The notes under the pieces are model-generated. The model was not told where the DNA came from. It searched no databases and saw only the letters and a list, made by a program, of their open reading frames with translations. A stretch of DNA of 64,000 nt, from contig DBTU01000023.1 in the NCBI GenBank assembly GCA_002307215.1, positions 134,651-198,650 of the forward strand, given 5' to 3'. This document shows positions 44,807 to 54,242 of the stretch, one piece after another (the stretch's first letter is position 1; the number at the start of each line of letters is the position of its first letter). A program made the position numbers and the translations under genes. This stretch comes from Lachnoclostridium sp. UBA1308. GTDB taxonomy: Bacteria; Bacillota; Clostridia; Lachnospirales; Lachnospiraceae.

Positions 44807-47800
44807 ATGATAAAGTATATCGTGGAAAACATGAAGATCAAAGGTCTTATTGCCTTTGTTCTCATTCTAAATATGATCTGTACTATGATGCTAATTCCGG
44901 AGGGATATATTGCAAATGCAGCCGCTAATTACGATTGGCTTTCGGTAGAAGGTGGAAGTAACGGAATTCAAGAGACGATATCTATATATGATGATACTAT
45001 TGTTCAAGAAGGCAAGCATGTGGCTGCTGATGATGATGTTACCCGTTATAAAACAACAGGCTATTATATGACCCTGAAGACCTATGATAAGGATACCTAT
45101 TTTACCAGCGGAGATAATGCTGACATTAAAAAAGAATACGTTCCAATGCATATAACAAATGAAACAGTGGTTGGAAATAACAAGTATACACAATACACCA
45201 TCCAAAAAACCGATTTCCTCGAAGCCTTAGTAGACGGCTTTAATCTTACGGGAGAACAACTTAAGGCTGACAAATCCCTGACGGTTTACCTAAATAACAT
45301 CTTTGATACCGTCAAGGGTTCTAAGGATACGGTCATTAAGTCCAGCATCTACGGCTATCAGGAGATGCTGGATGCGGCTTCCTGGAGCGCGACAACGCAG
45401 AAATATCTTAAGGGTTACTATAACTTTCAATATACCCTGTATCCCTGTACCTATAAAGTGAAGTATAAAATAGAGGATACGGACGGAAAGACCTTATCCG
45501 GCGCAGAAAACTTGGACGGAGTGACGTTAACAAATCCCATATCAAAAAAAGAGGTCATCTACAGTGAGAAAGTTAAATACACATTAAGTGATGCAAATAA
45601 AACCGTATCGAATGATAAGAATAAATATACCTATCAGAACTGGTATTATACCTACGAGGATAGTGACGGAAGCAGTAAAACCAAGACCCCAGACGGAGAC
45701 ATAGACTTTAAGGCACCGGATGCTGAAATAGATTCCGATCTGGTAGTCCATCTGGTTTATAAGGCATCAACACCTATAGTTTCAGTTACGCCGATACCAA
45801 CGAAACCACCTACCACAGTTACGCCAACGCCCACCATACCTGCGCCAACGCCGGAGGTAGTCCCGGAATCCGATTCTGTATCTAAATCACTTACCTCGGC
45901 TTTTACTACCGGAGAGATCCGTGCAGATGACAGAGGTAGTGAAAAGTTCATAGCTACGGCTGGGGTACCGACAACCGAAAGCCTCTATGGTCAGGTAACA
46001 GCCAAGGAATATCTGTTGGGATATCAGCTGGTAAAAAAGGTTGGTAAGATATGTTATTCGGTTCCCGTAAAAAAAGATTACATATTAAAATGGAAAAGTG
46101 CAACACCGGGAAATGCGAAGGATATTACAGAAACTGTTACAATAACACAGTACAAATCTGTAAATAGAGTTTATGGTTATTGGGAGATAACGAATCTTGA
46201 GTATTACAATATCAACAATGCGATTTTAGGTAACTATGCACTCCCCGAAGGGCAGTTGACACTGACACCAAACAGCTCCTATTACAATCCTCCTTCGATC
46301 TCGTATTACCACACGACCGACACAAATTATCATATCATCCCACCGGCTGAAGTAGCTAATGGGATTACACTTGCATCGGAAACCATCACCGGAGGTACAA
46401 GTAAGCCGGCGATACCAATAGAGGATTTTACAAATGAAGCCTTAACTAAGACCGGTAAAATACAGGCCAGAAGTGATTCCCTAGTATTTGGGGGTGTAAC
46501 GGTAATGAGCAGCCAACCCTCGGAAGTGGAAGCACCAATGATTAATAAAACCGCACTAACGGACTGCAGCAGTTACACAAAGAAGAATGCTCTATACGAT
46601 AATGACCAAGTAATCAAGGCGACTAAATCAAACGGCCTTTATTCATCATCCGGAAACATAGCCTATAAGGCCATAGCAAAAATAGGATCCTCTAATCCGG
46701 ACATTGCAAATTACGCAATTCTTGGAATTAATGACATTGTAATCCATACGCCGGTGTTGTGTGATCCAATCGTAACAGTCGATAATGACAAGTACGTGCA
46801 GCTGATCAGTCCGACCAAGGACTGTGTAGAACTTGTACTTGATCCGGATTCGAACCTTAATGATTTCACCCTGAAAATATCAAATACAGGTTTTCATACC
46901 GGGATAGCCGGATATTTTACTCGTGACTTTTCTCAGTCTTATCATGACAGTAAAGCGTCCTATATCGCCGAAGAAAACGGACTGCTCCGGAATGAAGTGA
47001 AATTTCCTTTTGATGTATTCATTGACAAGGGAAATGATAATCAAAAGAGCAATGACGATTATGTGAAGTTCGGTACTTGGATTACTTTGGGAACATCCAC
47101 GGAAAGGTTCTACGTACCTACATGGACGAAAGAGGGAGTTTATACGGTAGATTGCAGGACGGTAGCGGTAAACGTAGGGGATCATATTCATGACACAGAA
47201 ACCTATTCTAACAAAAACAGAATAAACTATGTTGCAACCAATACGGTAAAGATTGAAGTGTCCGGACGTATCTATGGTCTTACTCTGTACGATATATCGG
47301 ATTATCCCATGTGGCAGGAAGCCTTTCGGATACCTAAATCTTCCGATCTTAAGAGAAACTATGCAAATAAGTATCCGGATGGGACAGAATCCTCAACCTA
47401 CAACAAAAATTATTCTTATTCTTACACTGTGGGAACCAACGATCAGTACGGTAACGATAATGGCCGGAATGTTAAGTATACCTTTCCACTGGTGAATGGC
47501 AGTCATCCGTTTTACAAAAACCAAGGCATACTAAAAACCGGGTATATGTTCCGCTTTTCCCTGGATACGATCGGGGACATGTTCGGTGATGAGGCCAGCG
47601 TTGTGGTCAAACCGTCCTTCTATTTTGTCGACAAGAACGGCAAGAACCGCACAGCCATAGATCTGTATTACACGGAGGAAATAAACAATGTGTCAAAGAA
47701 CCTGGTCAAGGTAGGAGGTAACATAGATAAAACCAATATTAAGTCCTACTATACCGGAGACTTGAACCTTGGAATACCGGTGAGTGAAATGAAAGCCACC

Positions 47801-48358
47801 GCTACGTCGAGAAACGAGAAATATGGTAATTTCCTATGGCGGAACTCACCGATGTTTACCTTCTCAAAGATATGGCTTAATTACGCCTTCAGGACGCTTG
47901 TGGGGCAGAATTATTCGGAAAGTATCAAGAAACTGGACAGTTTTGAGGATATTCAGAAAAGCGGAGTGAAAGAAAAAGATTCCGATCAATCCATGCAACG
48001 TTGGTACGGCCAGTATTACATCCCGAATAAGGTTCATGCAGTAAAGAAAGGCTATGATGTCATGGATTATGCCGGAAAGCACGGTGTGGACTATGATGAG
48101 GATTTCTGGCTCACGGATGGCTATATCATAGTGAATTTTAATATTTACACCATGGAAAATGAAAATAAGCATCTAAGTTATATAAACGCAACGAATTATC
48201 AGAACAATGGTAACTGCAGCATGTGGGTTATGGAAGGAGCTCCGCTCTCTAAATCAAGCTATAAAGGTCCTAAATTTGATTTTTTTGCCGGGGATTTTTT
48301 CATCTACTATGCGAATAAAAAAATGAGTGATGATTATTCGTCGGGGGCTATCTATTAG
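44807..48358 (+). CDS. very large secreted protein with Pro/Thr linker
   Basis: 1183 residues, GAGGAG upstream. Signal peptide to about residue 43 (ends I-A-N-A-A-A). Residues ~230-325 include a MucBP-like pattern (Y-K-V-K-Y-K-I-E-D-T-D-G-K). A Pro/Thr linker (325-357) leads to a large C-terminal region with many Tyr and Asn that I do not recognise; a DUF5704-type protein is possible but not verified. No LPxTG anchor or second helix at the end, so it is released or held by another wall protein such as the SLH-like neighbour. Confidence 0.7.
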   Translation: MIKYIVENMKIKGLIAFVLILNMICTMMLIPEGYIANAAANYDWLSVEGGSNGIQETISIYDDTIVQEGKHVAADDDVTRYKTTGYYMTLKTYDKDTYFTSGDNADIKKEYVPMHITNETVVGNNKYTQYTIQKTDFLEALVDGFNLTGEQLKADKSLTVYLNNIFDTVKGSKDTVIKSSIYGYQEMLDAASWSATTQKYLKGYYNFQYTLYPCTYKVKYKIEDTDGKTLSGAENLDGVTLTNPISKKEVIYSEKVKYTLSDANKTVSNDKNKYTYQNWYYTYEDSDGSSKTKTPDGDIDFKAPDAEIDSDLVVHLVYKASTPIVSVTPIPTKPPTTVTPTPTIPAPTPEVVPESDSVSKSLTSAFTTGEIRADDRGSEKFIATAGVPTTESLYGQVTAKEYLLGYQLVKKVGKICYSVPVKKDYILKWKSATPGNAKDITETVTITQYKSVNRVYGYWEITNLEYYNINNAILGNYALPEGQLTLTPNSSYYNPPSISYYHTTDTNYHIIPPAEVANGITLASETITGGTSKPAIPIEDFTNEALTKTGKIQARSDSLVFGGVTVMSSQPSEVEAPMINKTALTDCSSYTKKNALYDNDQVIKATKSNGLYSSSGNIAYKAIAKIGSSNPDIANYAILGINDIVIHTPVLCDPIVTVDNDKYVQLISPTKDCVELVLDPDSNLNDFTLKISNTGFHTGIAGYFTRDFSQSYHDSKASYIAEENGLLRNEVKFPFDVFIDKGNDNQKSNDDYVKFGTWITLGTSTERFYVPTWTKEGVYTVDCRTVAVNVGDHIHDTETYSNKNRINYVATNTVKIEVSGRIYGLTLYDISDYPMWQEAFRIPKSSDLKRNYANKYPDGTESSTYNKNYSYSYTVGTNDQYGNDNGRNVKYTFPLVNGSHPFYKNQGILKTGYMFRFSLDTIGDMFGDEASVVVKPSFYFVDKNGKNRTAIDLYYTEEINNVSKNLVKVGGNIDKTNIKSYYTGDLNLGIPVSEMKATATSRNEKYGNFLWRNSPMFTFSKIWLNYAFRTLVGQNYSESIKKLDSFEDIQKSGVKEKDSDQSMQRWYGQYYIPNKVHAVKKGYDVMDYAGKHGVDYDEDFWLTDGYIIVNFNIYTMENENKHLSYINATNYQNNGNCSMWVMEGAPLSKSSYKGPKFDFFAGDFFIYYANKKMSDDYSSGAIY

Positions 48359-48397
48359 TTATGATTATAAGTCAATCCCTTGAAAGGAGTAATTAAT

Positions 48398-48553
48398 ATA
48401 AGTCTGTTTGACCGTTTTATTTCACGAAGTATTTCAAAAAAGCTCTCCTGTGGATTTATCGGCGTACCGAATAGTTGTCATAAATATACTAAAAAAGGAT
48501 GCCGGCTTTGTTTAACAATAAACGTAAGGGCATCCTATCATTGCTTGTATTAA
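48398..48553 (+). pseudogene. possible small gene with lost ATG start
   Basis: A 51-codon frame reading S-L-F-D-R-F-I-S-R-S-I-S-K-K-L after a good AAAGGAG site, but the codon in the start position is ATA. The later part is crossed by a hairpin (AGGATGCC near 48498 with GGCATCCT near 48529). This looks like the decayed start of a small gene; family not recognised. Confidence 0.3.
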
Positions 48554-48555
48554 CT

Positions 48556-49839
48556 TTATTCTTCCTTGTCTTCCTCTTTCTTATCATCTTTCTTCAGCAA
48601 GATATGAACCTTATCGACCCTGTTCTTATCAACAGAAGCTACGGTAAATACGACATTGTCATCTTCGACGGTCTCGCCTTCATCGGGAAGGTGATCCAGT
48701 AGGTAGATAATATGACCTGCAATAGAGTCGTAATCATCAGATTCAAGCTTAAGTCCGAGAACTTCGTTAATCTCATCAAGTTTGGTATAACCGTCCACAA
48801 TAAATTCATTTTCTGCAAGGGACTTGATACTGTCTTCTTCATCATCATCATATTCATCACGGATTTCTCCGACGATTTCCTCCAATAAGTCCTCTATGGT
48901 AATCAGACCCACGGTTGAACCATATTCATCAAGTACGATGGCAAGCGAAATGGAATTCCTTCGCATCTCGATTAACAGTTCTGAGGTTTTCTTGTATTCA
49001 TAAGTAAAGTATGGATCTCTCATGATATCCAGAATATTGAAGTCTTCTTTCTCTCCATGATAGAAGAAAACGTCCTTGAGGTTGACGATGCCAAGAACAT
49101 TATCACGGGTTTCGGAATACACTGGCATACGAGTATATTTGTCTTCGGAGAAGGCCTCCATCAGCTCATCATAAGTGAATTCTACGTTGGCAAAAGCCAT
49201 ATCGGTACGGGGTACCATGACATCTTTGGCAAGGGAATCACCAAAATCCACCACATTGGTTATCATCCGACGTTCTTCGCTTTCGATAACCCCTTCTTCA
49301 TGGCTGTAATCCAAGATAGTTCGAAGCTCATCCTCTGTAATTGCTGCTGTTTTCTTCTTAGTGTCGATTCCGACAAGCTTTAATAAAGCGCTACAGATGA
49401 AGTTTAATAAGTAAACGATTGGTGACAACATATAGGTTATGAAATAAATCGGTCCGGCAACAGTAAGAGCAACCTTCTCTGTATAAATCAATGATATCGT
49501 ACGAGGAATGATTGATCCAAAGATAAGAAATAAAATGATAAGTACACCGATAGTTAGTGCTACCCCTAGTTTTCCAAAATGATCGTTTGCCATGATGGCG
49601 ACCAGAGCAAAAGCTGATAGCTTTGCTACGTTTTTGCCAATGGAAATGGCATTAAGTATTTTACGGGGTTCTTCAATAAGTTTTCCTGTGGTTTTGGCTC
49701 CTCTTACATCATCATCTGCAAGTGCTCTGATCCTAAGCTTATTCACTCCGTTAAGGGCTACTTCGGAAGCGGTTAAGAAGGACGACAGAAGCAATAAACT
49801 AAATAATATAAGTGGCAGCGCCACGTCACTGAGATCCAA
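48556..49839 (-). CDS. CNNM/CBS-domain membrane protein (HlyC/CorC family)
   Basis: 427 residues: a DUF21/CNNM membrane domain with three to four helices (about 1-190, including the acidic-basic segment near FLTASEVALNG), a CBS pair (about 205-330; DVMVPRTDMAF marks the first) and a C-terminal CorC/HlyC domain (about 345-415), then an acidic-basic tail. The family is linked to Mg2+ and Co2+ efflux or regulation; its toxin role is historical. GGAGATG precedes the start. Single gene. Confidence 0.92.
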   Translation of the reverse strand: MDLSDVALPLILFSLLLLSSFLTASEVALNGVNKLRIRALADDDVRGAKTTGKLIEEPRKILNAISIGKNVAKLSAFALVAIMANDHFGKLGVALTIGVLIILFLIFGSIIPRTISLIYTEKVALTVAGPIYFITYMLSPIVYLLNFICSALLKLVGIDTKKKTAAITEDELRTILDYSHEEGVIESEERRMITNVVDFGDSLAKDVMVPRTDMAFANVEFTYDELMEAFSEDKYTRMPVYSETRDNVLGIVNLKDVFFYHGEKEDFNILDIMRDPYFTYEYKKTSELLIEMRRNSISLAIVLDEYGSTVGLITIEDLLEEIVGEIRDEYDDDEEDSIKSLAENEFIVDGYTKLDEINEVLGLKLESDDYDSIAGHIIYLLDHLPDEGETVEDDNVVFTVASVDKNRVDKVHILLKKDDKKEEDKEE

Positions 49840-50176
49840 TTGGTCATCTCCTAATCTTTAATATGTCACACAATTGTTATATTTTTAAAATAGCGTACGT
49901 ACAAAAACATGCGAGCAAATATGCTTTCAATAATTCACATTACGTATATGTATTTTACAATTCACAATACTACCGTAATACAGGCATAATGTCAAGTTTT
50001 CCACGTCATTTTCATGATATTTACCAAAATTATGCTCCAAAAAAAAATACTAGGGTAAATTATATGATTCCTATTGAGTAATTCAGTGAAATGGTGTATC
50101 ATTCTGCCCATAGCATAATGATTACGGTATGACTGGAAGATGGATTGTTTTCGTGATTCTCCAAGGAGGAAATGGA
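49840..50176. other. divergent spacer
   Basis: A+T-rich region between the CNNM gene and the phospholipase-like gene. No gene, repeat or promoter that I would defend; a 72-codon frame at 49863 lacks a ribosome site. Confidence 0.3.
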
Positions 50177-50785
50177 TTGAGAAAGAAGTCTCATATTTCA
50201 CTTGCAAAGTTTTTACTGGACAACATGCAAGTACAGGATTTGACTGAACATAAGAAGGCGTTTTACATAGGAAGCGTTCTGCCTGATTTAAGGCTATCAT
50301 TTTTAACAAAGCGACATACGTTTGATAATACGTTTGAGATACTAATCGAGGAAATCAAGAGAGTCACCATTGATTTTGATATGAATAAGGGAATTAACGG
50401 TTATTATGCAAGACATCTCGGAGTGATTACCCATTATCTATCCGATTATTGTACTTACCCGCATAATGATATATTTAGCGGTAGCATATCGCAACACGTG
50501 TATTATGAGAAAGCACTTAAAAATTCCCTGAAGGATTATGTGAGTGATGATGGGAACCAGAGAGAACGCAGTACAAGTCAACTGCTCTGTAGTGTTGATG
50601 AGATAATTCGTGTTATCGCACAGACCCATAAGGAATATCTAAGGGCACGAAAGAATGTGCATAAGGATATTCAGTATATCATTGATCTTTGCTATAAAGT
50701 TGTAGACCTGATTCTGTCCTTCTTTGAGATAGCAATAGCAGGATTGCAGCATAAAGTGAAAGCTTGCACGGTATATCAAGCATAA
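50177..50785 (+). CDS. zinc-dependent phospholipase C-like protein
   Basis: 202 residues; TTG 50177 is chosen because AAGGAGG (50163-50169) is seven bases before it. It has the spaced His/Asp pattern of the zinc-dependent phospholipase C family: His6 (KKSHIS), Asp in GSVLPDLR, His in TKRHTF, and the HYLSDYCTYPHN core with His, Asp and His zinc ligands. It is shorter than clostridial alpha-toxin and lacks a signal peptide or lipid-binding C2 domain, so the role is probably intracellular. Activity is inferred from family only. Terminator at 50797. Confidence 0.75.
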   Translation: MRKKSHISLAKFLLDNMQVQDLTEHKKAFYIGSVLPDLRLSFLTKRHTFDNTFEILIEEIKRVTIDFDMNKGINGYYARHLGVITHYLSDYCTYPHNDIFSGSISQHVYYEKALKNSLKDYVSDDGNQRERSTSQLLCSVDEIIRVIAQTHKEYLRARKNVHKDIQYIIDLCYKVVDLILSFFEIAIAGLQHKVKACTVYQA

Positions 50786-50796
50786 AAGCGTCATAG

Positions 50797-50825
50797 AAAA
50801 ACCTGCAGGAGTTCTGCAGGTTTTT
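50797..50825 (+). terminator. terminator after phospholipase-like gene
   Basis: AAAAACCTGCAG (50797-50808) pairs perfectly with CTGCAGGTTTTT (50814-50825). Confidence 0.93.
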
Positions 50826-50944
50826 CTGCTACTTGAATAAACTATTTACCATTTTTGCATATAATATTATTGTGTTCCAAATAGAGATAGAGTTAAGAAG
50901 GACGACTATCAGGAGCGCGGCAGTTAGATGAACGGAGCCTAACT

Positions 50945-51619
50945 ATGATAAAAGCAGCTATTTATATAAAGGATATTGATTATGAGACATTACTTAATTT
51001 AATGATGCCACAAATTGAAAAAGGACTGACTAATAAGAAAAATCCGATATTGGAGGTCTTCTCCAAAGTAATCAGTAAGAATGGGAAGCCCACAAAATTC
51101 TCGACCCTTATGATGGGGTTGATTCCAAAGAAAGATGAGATGGTGACTTGTCTCATTCCGCATTTTGACAAAGTCTTGATTGAGTATTTGAATAATCAGT
51201 TAGCTCAAAATAGGATTACAGCGAGGGTTACTGACTTGAAGACGGATCGTATCATGAGAAGGAATGAAGCCATGATGAGAATTTTGCTTGAGCTTGATTC
51301 AATTGACTATATGACGATATTAGATAACCTGTTACCCACGATGATTGATAGTCTGTCAAGGGAAGAGGATAAGGCCGGTCATATCGGTAATCTTTTATTT
51401 AGCCGAAAGGAGCTTTCGGTTAACATGGTGAAAGCGGCAGTGGATGTGATTCCACTACAGCAAAGAGATGTTATTACAGTAGCGGTTTTGACAGAGTATA
51501 GAGTTGAGTTGAGAGCTTTTCTGAATGATCTTATTTTAAAAAATAATATAAGGACAAAAATCATTCGAGTTAAATTTGAAAGTGCTCCGAACATTATTAT
51601 AGGTAAAAGAACGAATTGA
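50945..51619 (+). CDS. unrecognised protein of two repeated halves
   Basis: 224 residues, with CGGAG before the start. The two halves (about 1-108 and 109-224) align: IDYETLLNLMMPQIEKGL with IDYMTILDNLLPTMIDSL, then a matching helix pair and a closing strand (ITARVTDL with IRTKIIRV). Internal duplication is therefore likely. No catalytic motif or membrane helix; probably a soluble, helix-rich protein. Not known to me. Confidence 0.7.
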   Translation: MIKAAIYIKDIDYETLLNLMMPQIEKGLTNKKNPILEVFSKVISKNGKPTKFSTLMMGLIPKKDEMVTCLIPHFDKVLIEYLNNQLAQNRITARVTDLKTDRIMRRNEAMMRILLELDSIDYMTILDNLLPTMIDSLSREEDKAGHIGNLLFSRKELSVNMVKAAVDVIPLQQRDVITVAVLTEYRVELRAFLNDLILKNNIRTKIIRVKFESAPNIIIGKRTN

Positions 51620-51856
51620 TTCAACAAAATGAAGAACGTGAATTTCTTTGCATTGCAGAGGGATTCATGTTTTTTTATGTGTAATGATATCTGCAGCTTA
51701 CTGATTAAGGAGCCATCTTTTCAAACGCAGCTTTCCAATAGAGGCAACCTCTATGAGTCTCTTAGACGCTTCATATCCTCTCGGGAATGCTTCGGTAAAT
51801 CCTGAACCGTTTTGATTTCCGGATTGGAATAAAAAAGAAAAAAATTTAAAAAGGTA

Positions 51857-51904
51857 TTGACATATAAATAATACCATTGTATCATTGTATTAACAACTTA
51901 ATAC
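51857..51904 (+). promoter_or_regulatory. promoter and operator of the GntR/ABC unit
   Basis: TTGACA (51857-51862), 17 bases, TATCAT (51880-51885). GTATTAA (51887-51893) and TTAATAC (51898-51904) form an inverted repeat just downstream, as expected for a GntR-type operator. Confidence 0.75.
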
Positions 51905-51936
51905 AGTAATACAATAACAAGAAAGGAGACAATATT

Positions 51937-52040
51937 ATGAAAGGGATATTGATTCAGAATTGCCTGTATATATCCAACTACTCGAGCAGATACAATAAGA
52001 ATAATTTCAGATCTATGTGATTTCTTAGATCAATGTAGTA
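51937..52040 (+). pseudogene. YtrA-type GntR regulator remnant
   Basis: ATG 51937 with AAAGGAG ahead reads only K-G-I-L before drifting out of frame. Shifting one base reads D-I-D-S-E-L-P-V-Y-I-Q-L-L-E-Q-I, the standard N-terminus of YtrA-family GntR regulators, so one base is missing near 51943 (expected MKW). A second shift near 51990 would continue I-R-I-I-S-D. The helix-turn-helix and the rest are gone. The gene is therefore broken and truncated just upstream of the ABC transporter it normally controls. Confidence 0.75.
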
Positions 52041-52278
52041 AACTGGAGGAAGATGATAGAAGAGGGAAATGCCCATTTGGTTTCTAAGAAATGTAATAAT
52101 GCTATCATATCGGAGTAAAGTCATTTTATCTAAGTATTTACAATATTACACTTTATGAAACAAGTAGTAAATATTAGGATTAATTTATGTTTTCTTAATG
52201 ATTTTCTAATTTGAGTGTGCTACAATAAGCTTTAGTTTTATGAAAACACAGTATTTTACAAAACAGGAGGATATTTAC

Positions 52279-53196
52279 ATGGAATATGTACTGCAAACGA
52301 ATGACCTTACAAAGGTGTTTGGTAAGAAAGCTGCTGTTAACGGTATCAGTCTGAATGTGCGACAGGGTGATATCTATGGTTTCATCGGCAGAAACGGTGC
52401 CGGTAAAACAACGTTAATTCGTATGGTTTCAGGACTTGCCCACCCGACAAAAGGGTCAATCCGTCTTTTTGAAAGCGCTGACTTGGATATACAGAGACGA
52501 AAGACCGGAACTATGATTGAAAATCCAGCGGTATTTCCCCATATGACAGCAAGACAAAATCTTGTTTATTATTGTAAGTTACTTGGTCTTGATTCCAAGA
52601 GTAAAGCAGATGAAATGCTGATACTCATCGGACTGAATGAGACAGGTAAGAAAAAGGCTAAGAATTTTTCTCTTGGTATGAAGCAACGTCTTGCAATTGG
52701 AATTTCACTGCTAGGCGATCCGGAATTTCTTATGTTAGATGAACCAATCAATGGTCTTGATCCGACAGGTATCAAGGAAATCAGAGAATTGATTTTGCAT
52801 CTGAATCAGGAGAGAAAGATAACGATTTTGATATCAAGTCATATTCTCGGCGAACTTGCCAGAATAGCAAACCGTTATGGCGTTATCAATAATGGTGTGA
52901 TCGTAGCTGAATTCACTAATGAAGAGCTTGAAAAACGCAGCTCCGGTGAATTGGAGATTAAGGTAGATAATGCGGTTTTGGCAAAGACTGTAATTTCGGG
53001 TATTATAAATGAGGCAAATGTGTATACCCTTGACTATAACACAATCCGGGTTACCAAAGATATTGATAAGGCAGGAATCATTAATACAGAGCTTGCCAAG
53101 AACGGCATCATCATAAATTCCAGCTCGGTTGTCGGTCAGGACTTAGAGTCCTATTTCATGGAATTGATGGATGCTACAGATAAAACATATAATTAG
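52279..53196 (+). CDS. ABC transporter ATP-binding protein (BcrA-like)
   Basis: 305 residues from ATG 52279, with CAGGAGG upstream. Walker A GRNGAGKTT (about residues 38-46), signature FSLGMKQRL in place of LSGGQ, Walker B FLMLDEPINGLD, switch SSHI. The C-terminal ~90 residues are the domain typical of BcrA/MutF-type antibiotic-efflux ATPases. Paired with the permease at 53220. Role inferred: peptide antibiotic resistance or export. With the nearby GntR regulator broken, expression may be constitutive. Confidence 0.9.
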   Translation: MEYVLQTNDLTKVFGKKAAVNGISLNVRQGDIYGFIGRNGAGKTTLIRMVSGLAHPTKGSIRLFESADLDIQRRKTGTMIENPAVFPHMTARQNLVYYCKLLGLDSKSKADEMLILIGLNETGKKKAKNFSLGMKQRLAIGISLLGDPEFLMLDEPINGLDPTGIKEIRELILHLNQERKITILISSHILGELARIANRYGVINNGVIVAEFTNEELEKRSSGELEIKVDNAVLAKTVISGIINEANVYTLDYNTIRVTKDIDKAGIINTELAKNGIIINSSSVVGQDLESYFMELMDATDKTYN

Positions 53197-53219
53197 ACAA
53201 TGAATAACGGAGGAATATT

Positions 53220-54005
53220 ATGTTAAATTTATTACGTTCGGATTTTTACCGATTGGTCAGAAGTAAGTCGTTCTATATATGTGCGATTGTAGCAATAGCA
53301 CTGAATTCATTAAATCTACTCATTATGTATTGGGCGTCCAAGGTAAATACAGATCAGAAGGATCTTTATGCATCGCTGTTACCGAAGGATGGTATTGATT
53401 TTGCATTAAAATCAATGTCCGATTCTAATGCTATGACAATTATTTCTGTCTTTGTATCGATTTTTGTTGTAGCTGAATTCTCTCATGGAACTATGAAAAA
53501 CGTGGTATCAAAGGGCTTTTCGAAGATACCGATTTATTTCTCAAAGTTAATTACAATGCTTGTTGCGGGTTATCTTATAATTTTGGGTACCATTATTGGA
53601 GCAGCGGTGTCAGCTACCATAATCACGGGCAAATTCGGAACCTTTACCGGAGATTATTTTGTTCAGATTCTTAAAACAACCGGGATGGAATTATTACTAT
53701 TTTTAGCTTTCACAGCTTTATTGTTACTTGTTGCTACACTGGTAAGAAATCTTGGTGGAGTAATCGCAATCAACTTTATTGGACTTATGACAGTATTACC
53801 GTTATTGTTTCTCGCTCTGCAGTATTTGATAAAGGGAAAAATAAAAATCACTACTTATGACCTGTTTTATAACATATCCTATTTTACCGGCAACCTTGCA
53901 GCGACAGGAACTGATTATTTAAGAGGAGTACTTGTAGGATTGGCATTTTTAATCATTGCAACTGCACTCGGTATTTTTGCTTTTATTAAAAGTGATATTA
54001 AATAA
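53220..54005 (+). CDS. ABC-2-type permease (BcrB-like)
   Basis: 261 residues, GGAGG ahead of the start. Six membrane helices (about 18-36, 75-95, 108-135, 150-172, 180-200, 235-255) with a conserved M-K-N-V-V-S-K-G-F segment after the second helix. This is the size and pattern of permeases paired with BcrA-like ATPases, and only one permease is present, so a homodimer is likely. Terminator 54123. Confidence 0.88.
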   Translation: MLNLLRSDFYRLVRSKSFYICAIVAIALNSLNLLIMYWASKVNTDQKDLYASLLPKDGIDFALKSMSDSNAMTIISVFVSIFVVAEFSHGTMKNVVSKGFSKIPIYFSKLITMLVAGYLIILGTIIGAAVSATIITGKFGTFTGDYFVQILKTTGMELLLFLAFTALLLLVATLVRNLGGVIAINFIGLMTVLPLLFLALQYLIKGKIKITTYDLFYNISYFTGNLAATGTDYLRGVLVGLAFLIIATALGIFAFIKSDIK

Positions 54006-54006
54006 G

Positions 54007-54077
54007 ACATGAAGTAATATAGGAAATAGTACTTGAAATAATACATGAAGTAATACTTAAAGTATTTCATGAAGTAC
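54007..54077 (+). repeat. short degenerate tandem repeat
   Basis: About five imperfect units of the form ATGAAGTAATAC (e.g. near 54008, 54032, 54045 and 54068) fill the space after the permease gene. AATACTT-A-AAGTATT (54051-54065) is palindromic. Function unknown. Confidence 0.65.
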
Positions 54078-54122
54078 GAATGAATAAGGGATAATGTTAT
54101 TTTCCTTCACCATCGCATGAAT

Positions 54123-54194
54123 ACGGCTGTATCAGTTCTCCTTTGGCTACCGAAATGTTAAGGTAGTCCGATAGGAAGTGATACAGCCGTTTTA
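54123..54194 (+). terminator. terminator of the ABC unit
   Basis: ACGGCTGTATCA (54123-54134) pairs perfectly with TGATACAGCCGT (54179-54190), followed by TTTATTT. The 44-base interior can fold further. Confidence 0.85.
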
Positions 54195-54242
54195 TTTAAG
54201 AATAATCATGCAGTATTACTGCTGTACCTTGCCTGCATGTTA

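Noticed and set aside
49863..50081. 72-codon plus-strand frame after the CNNM gene
   Set aside because: No ribosome site, no motif, A+T-rich spacer.
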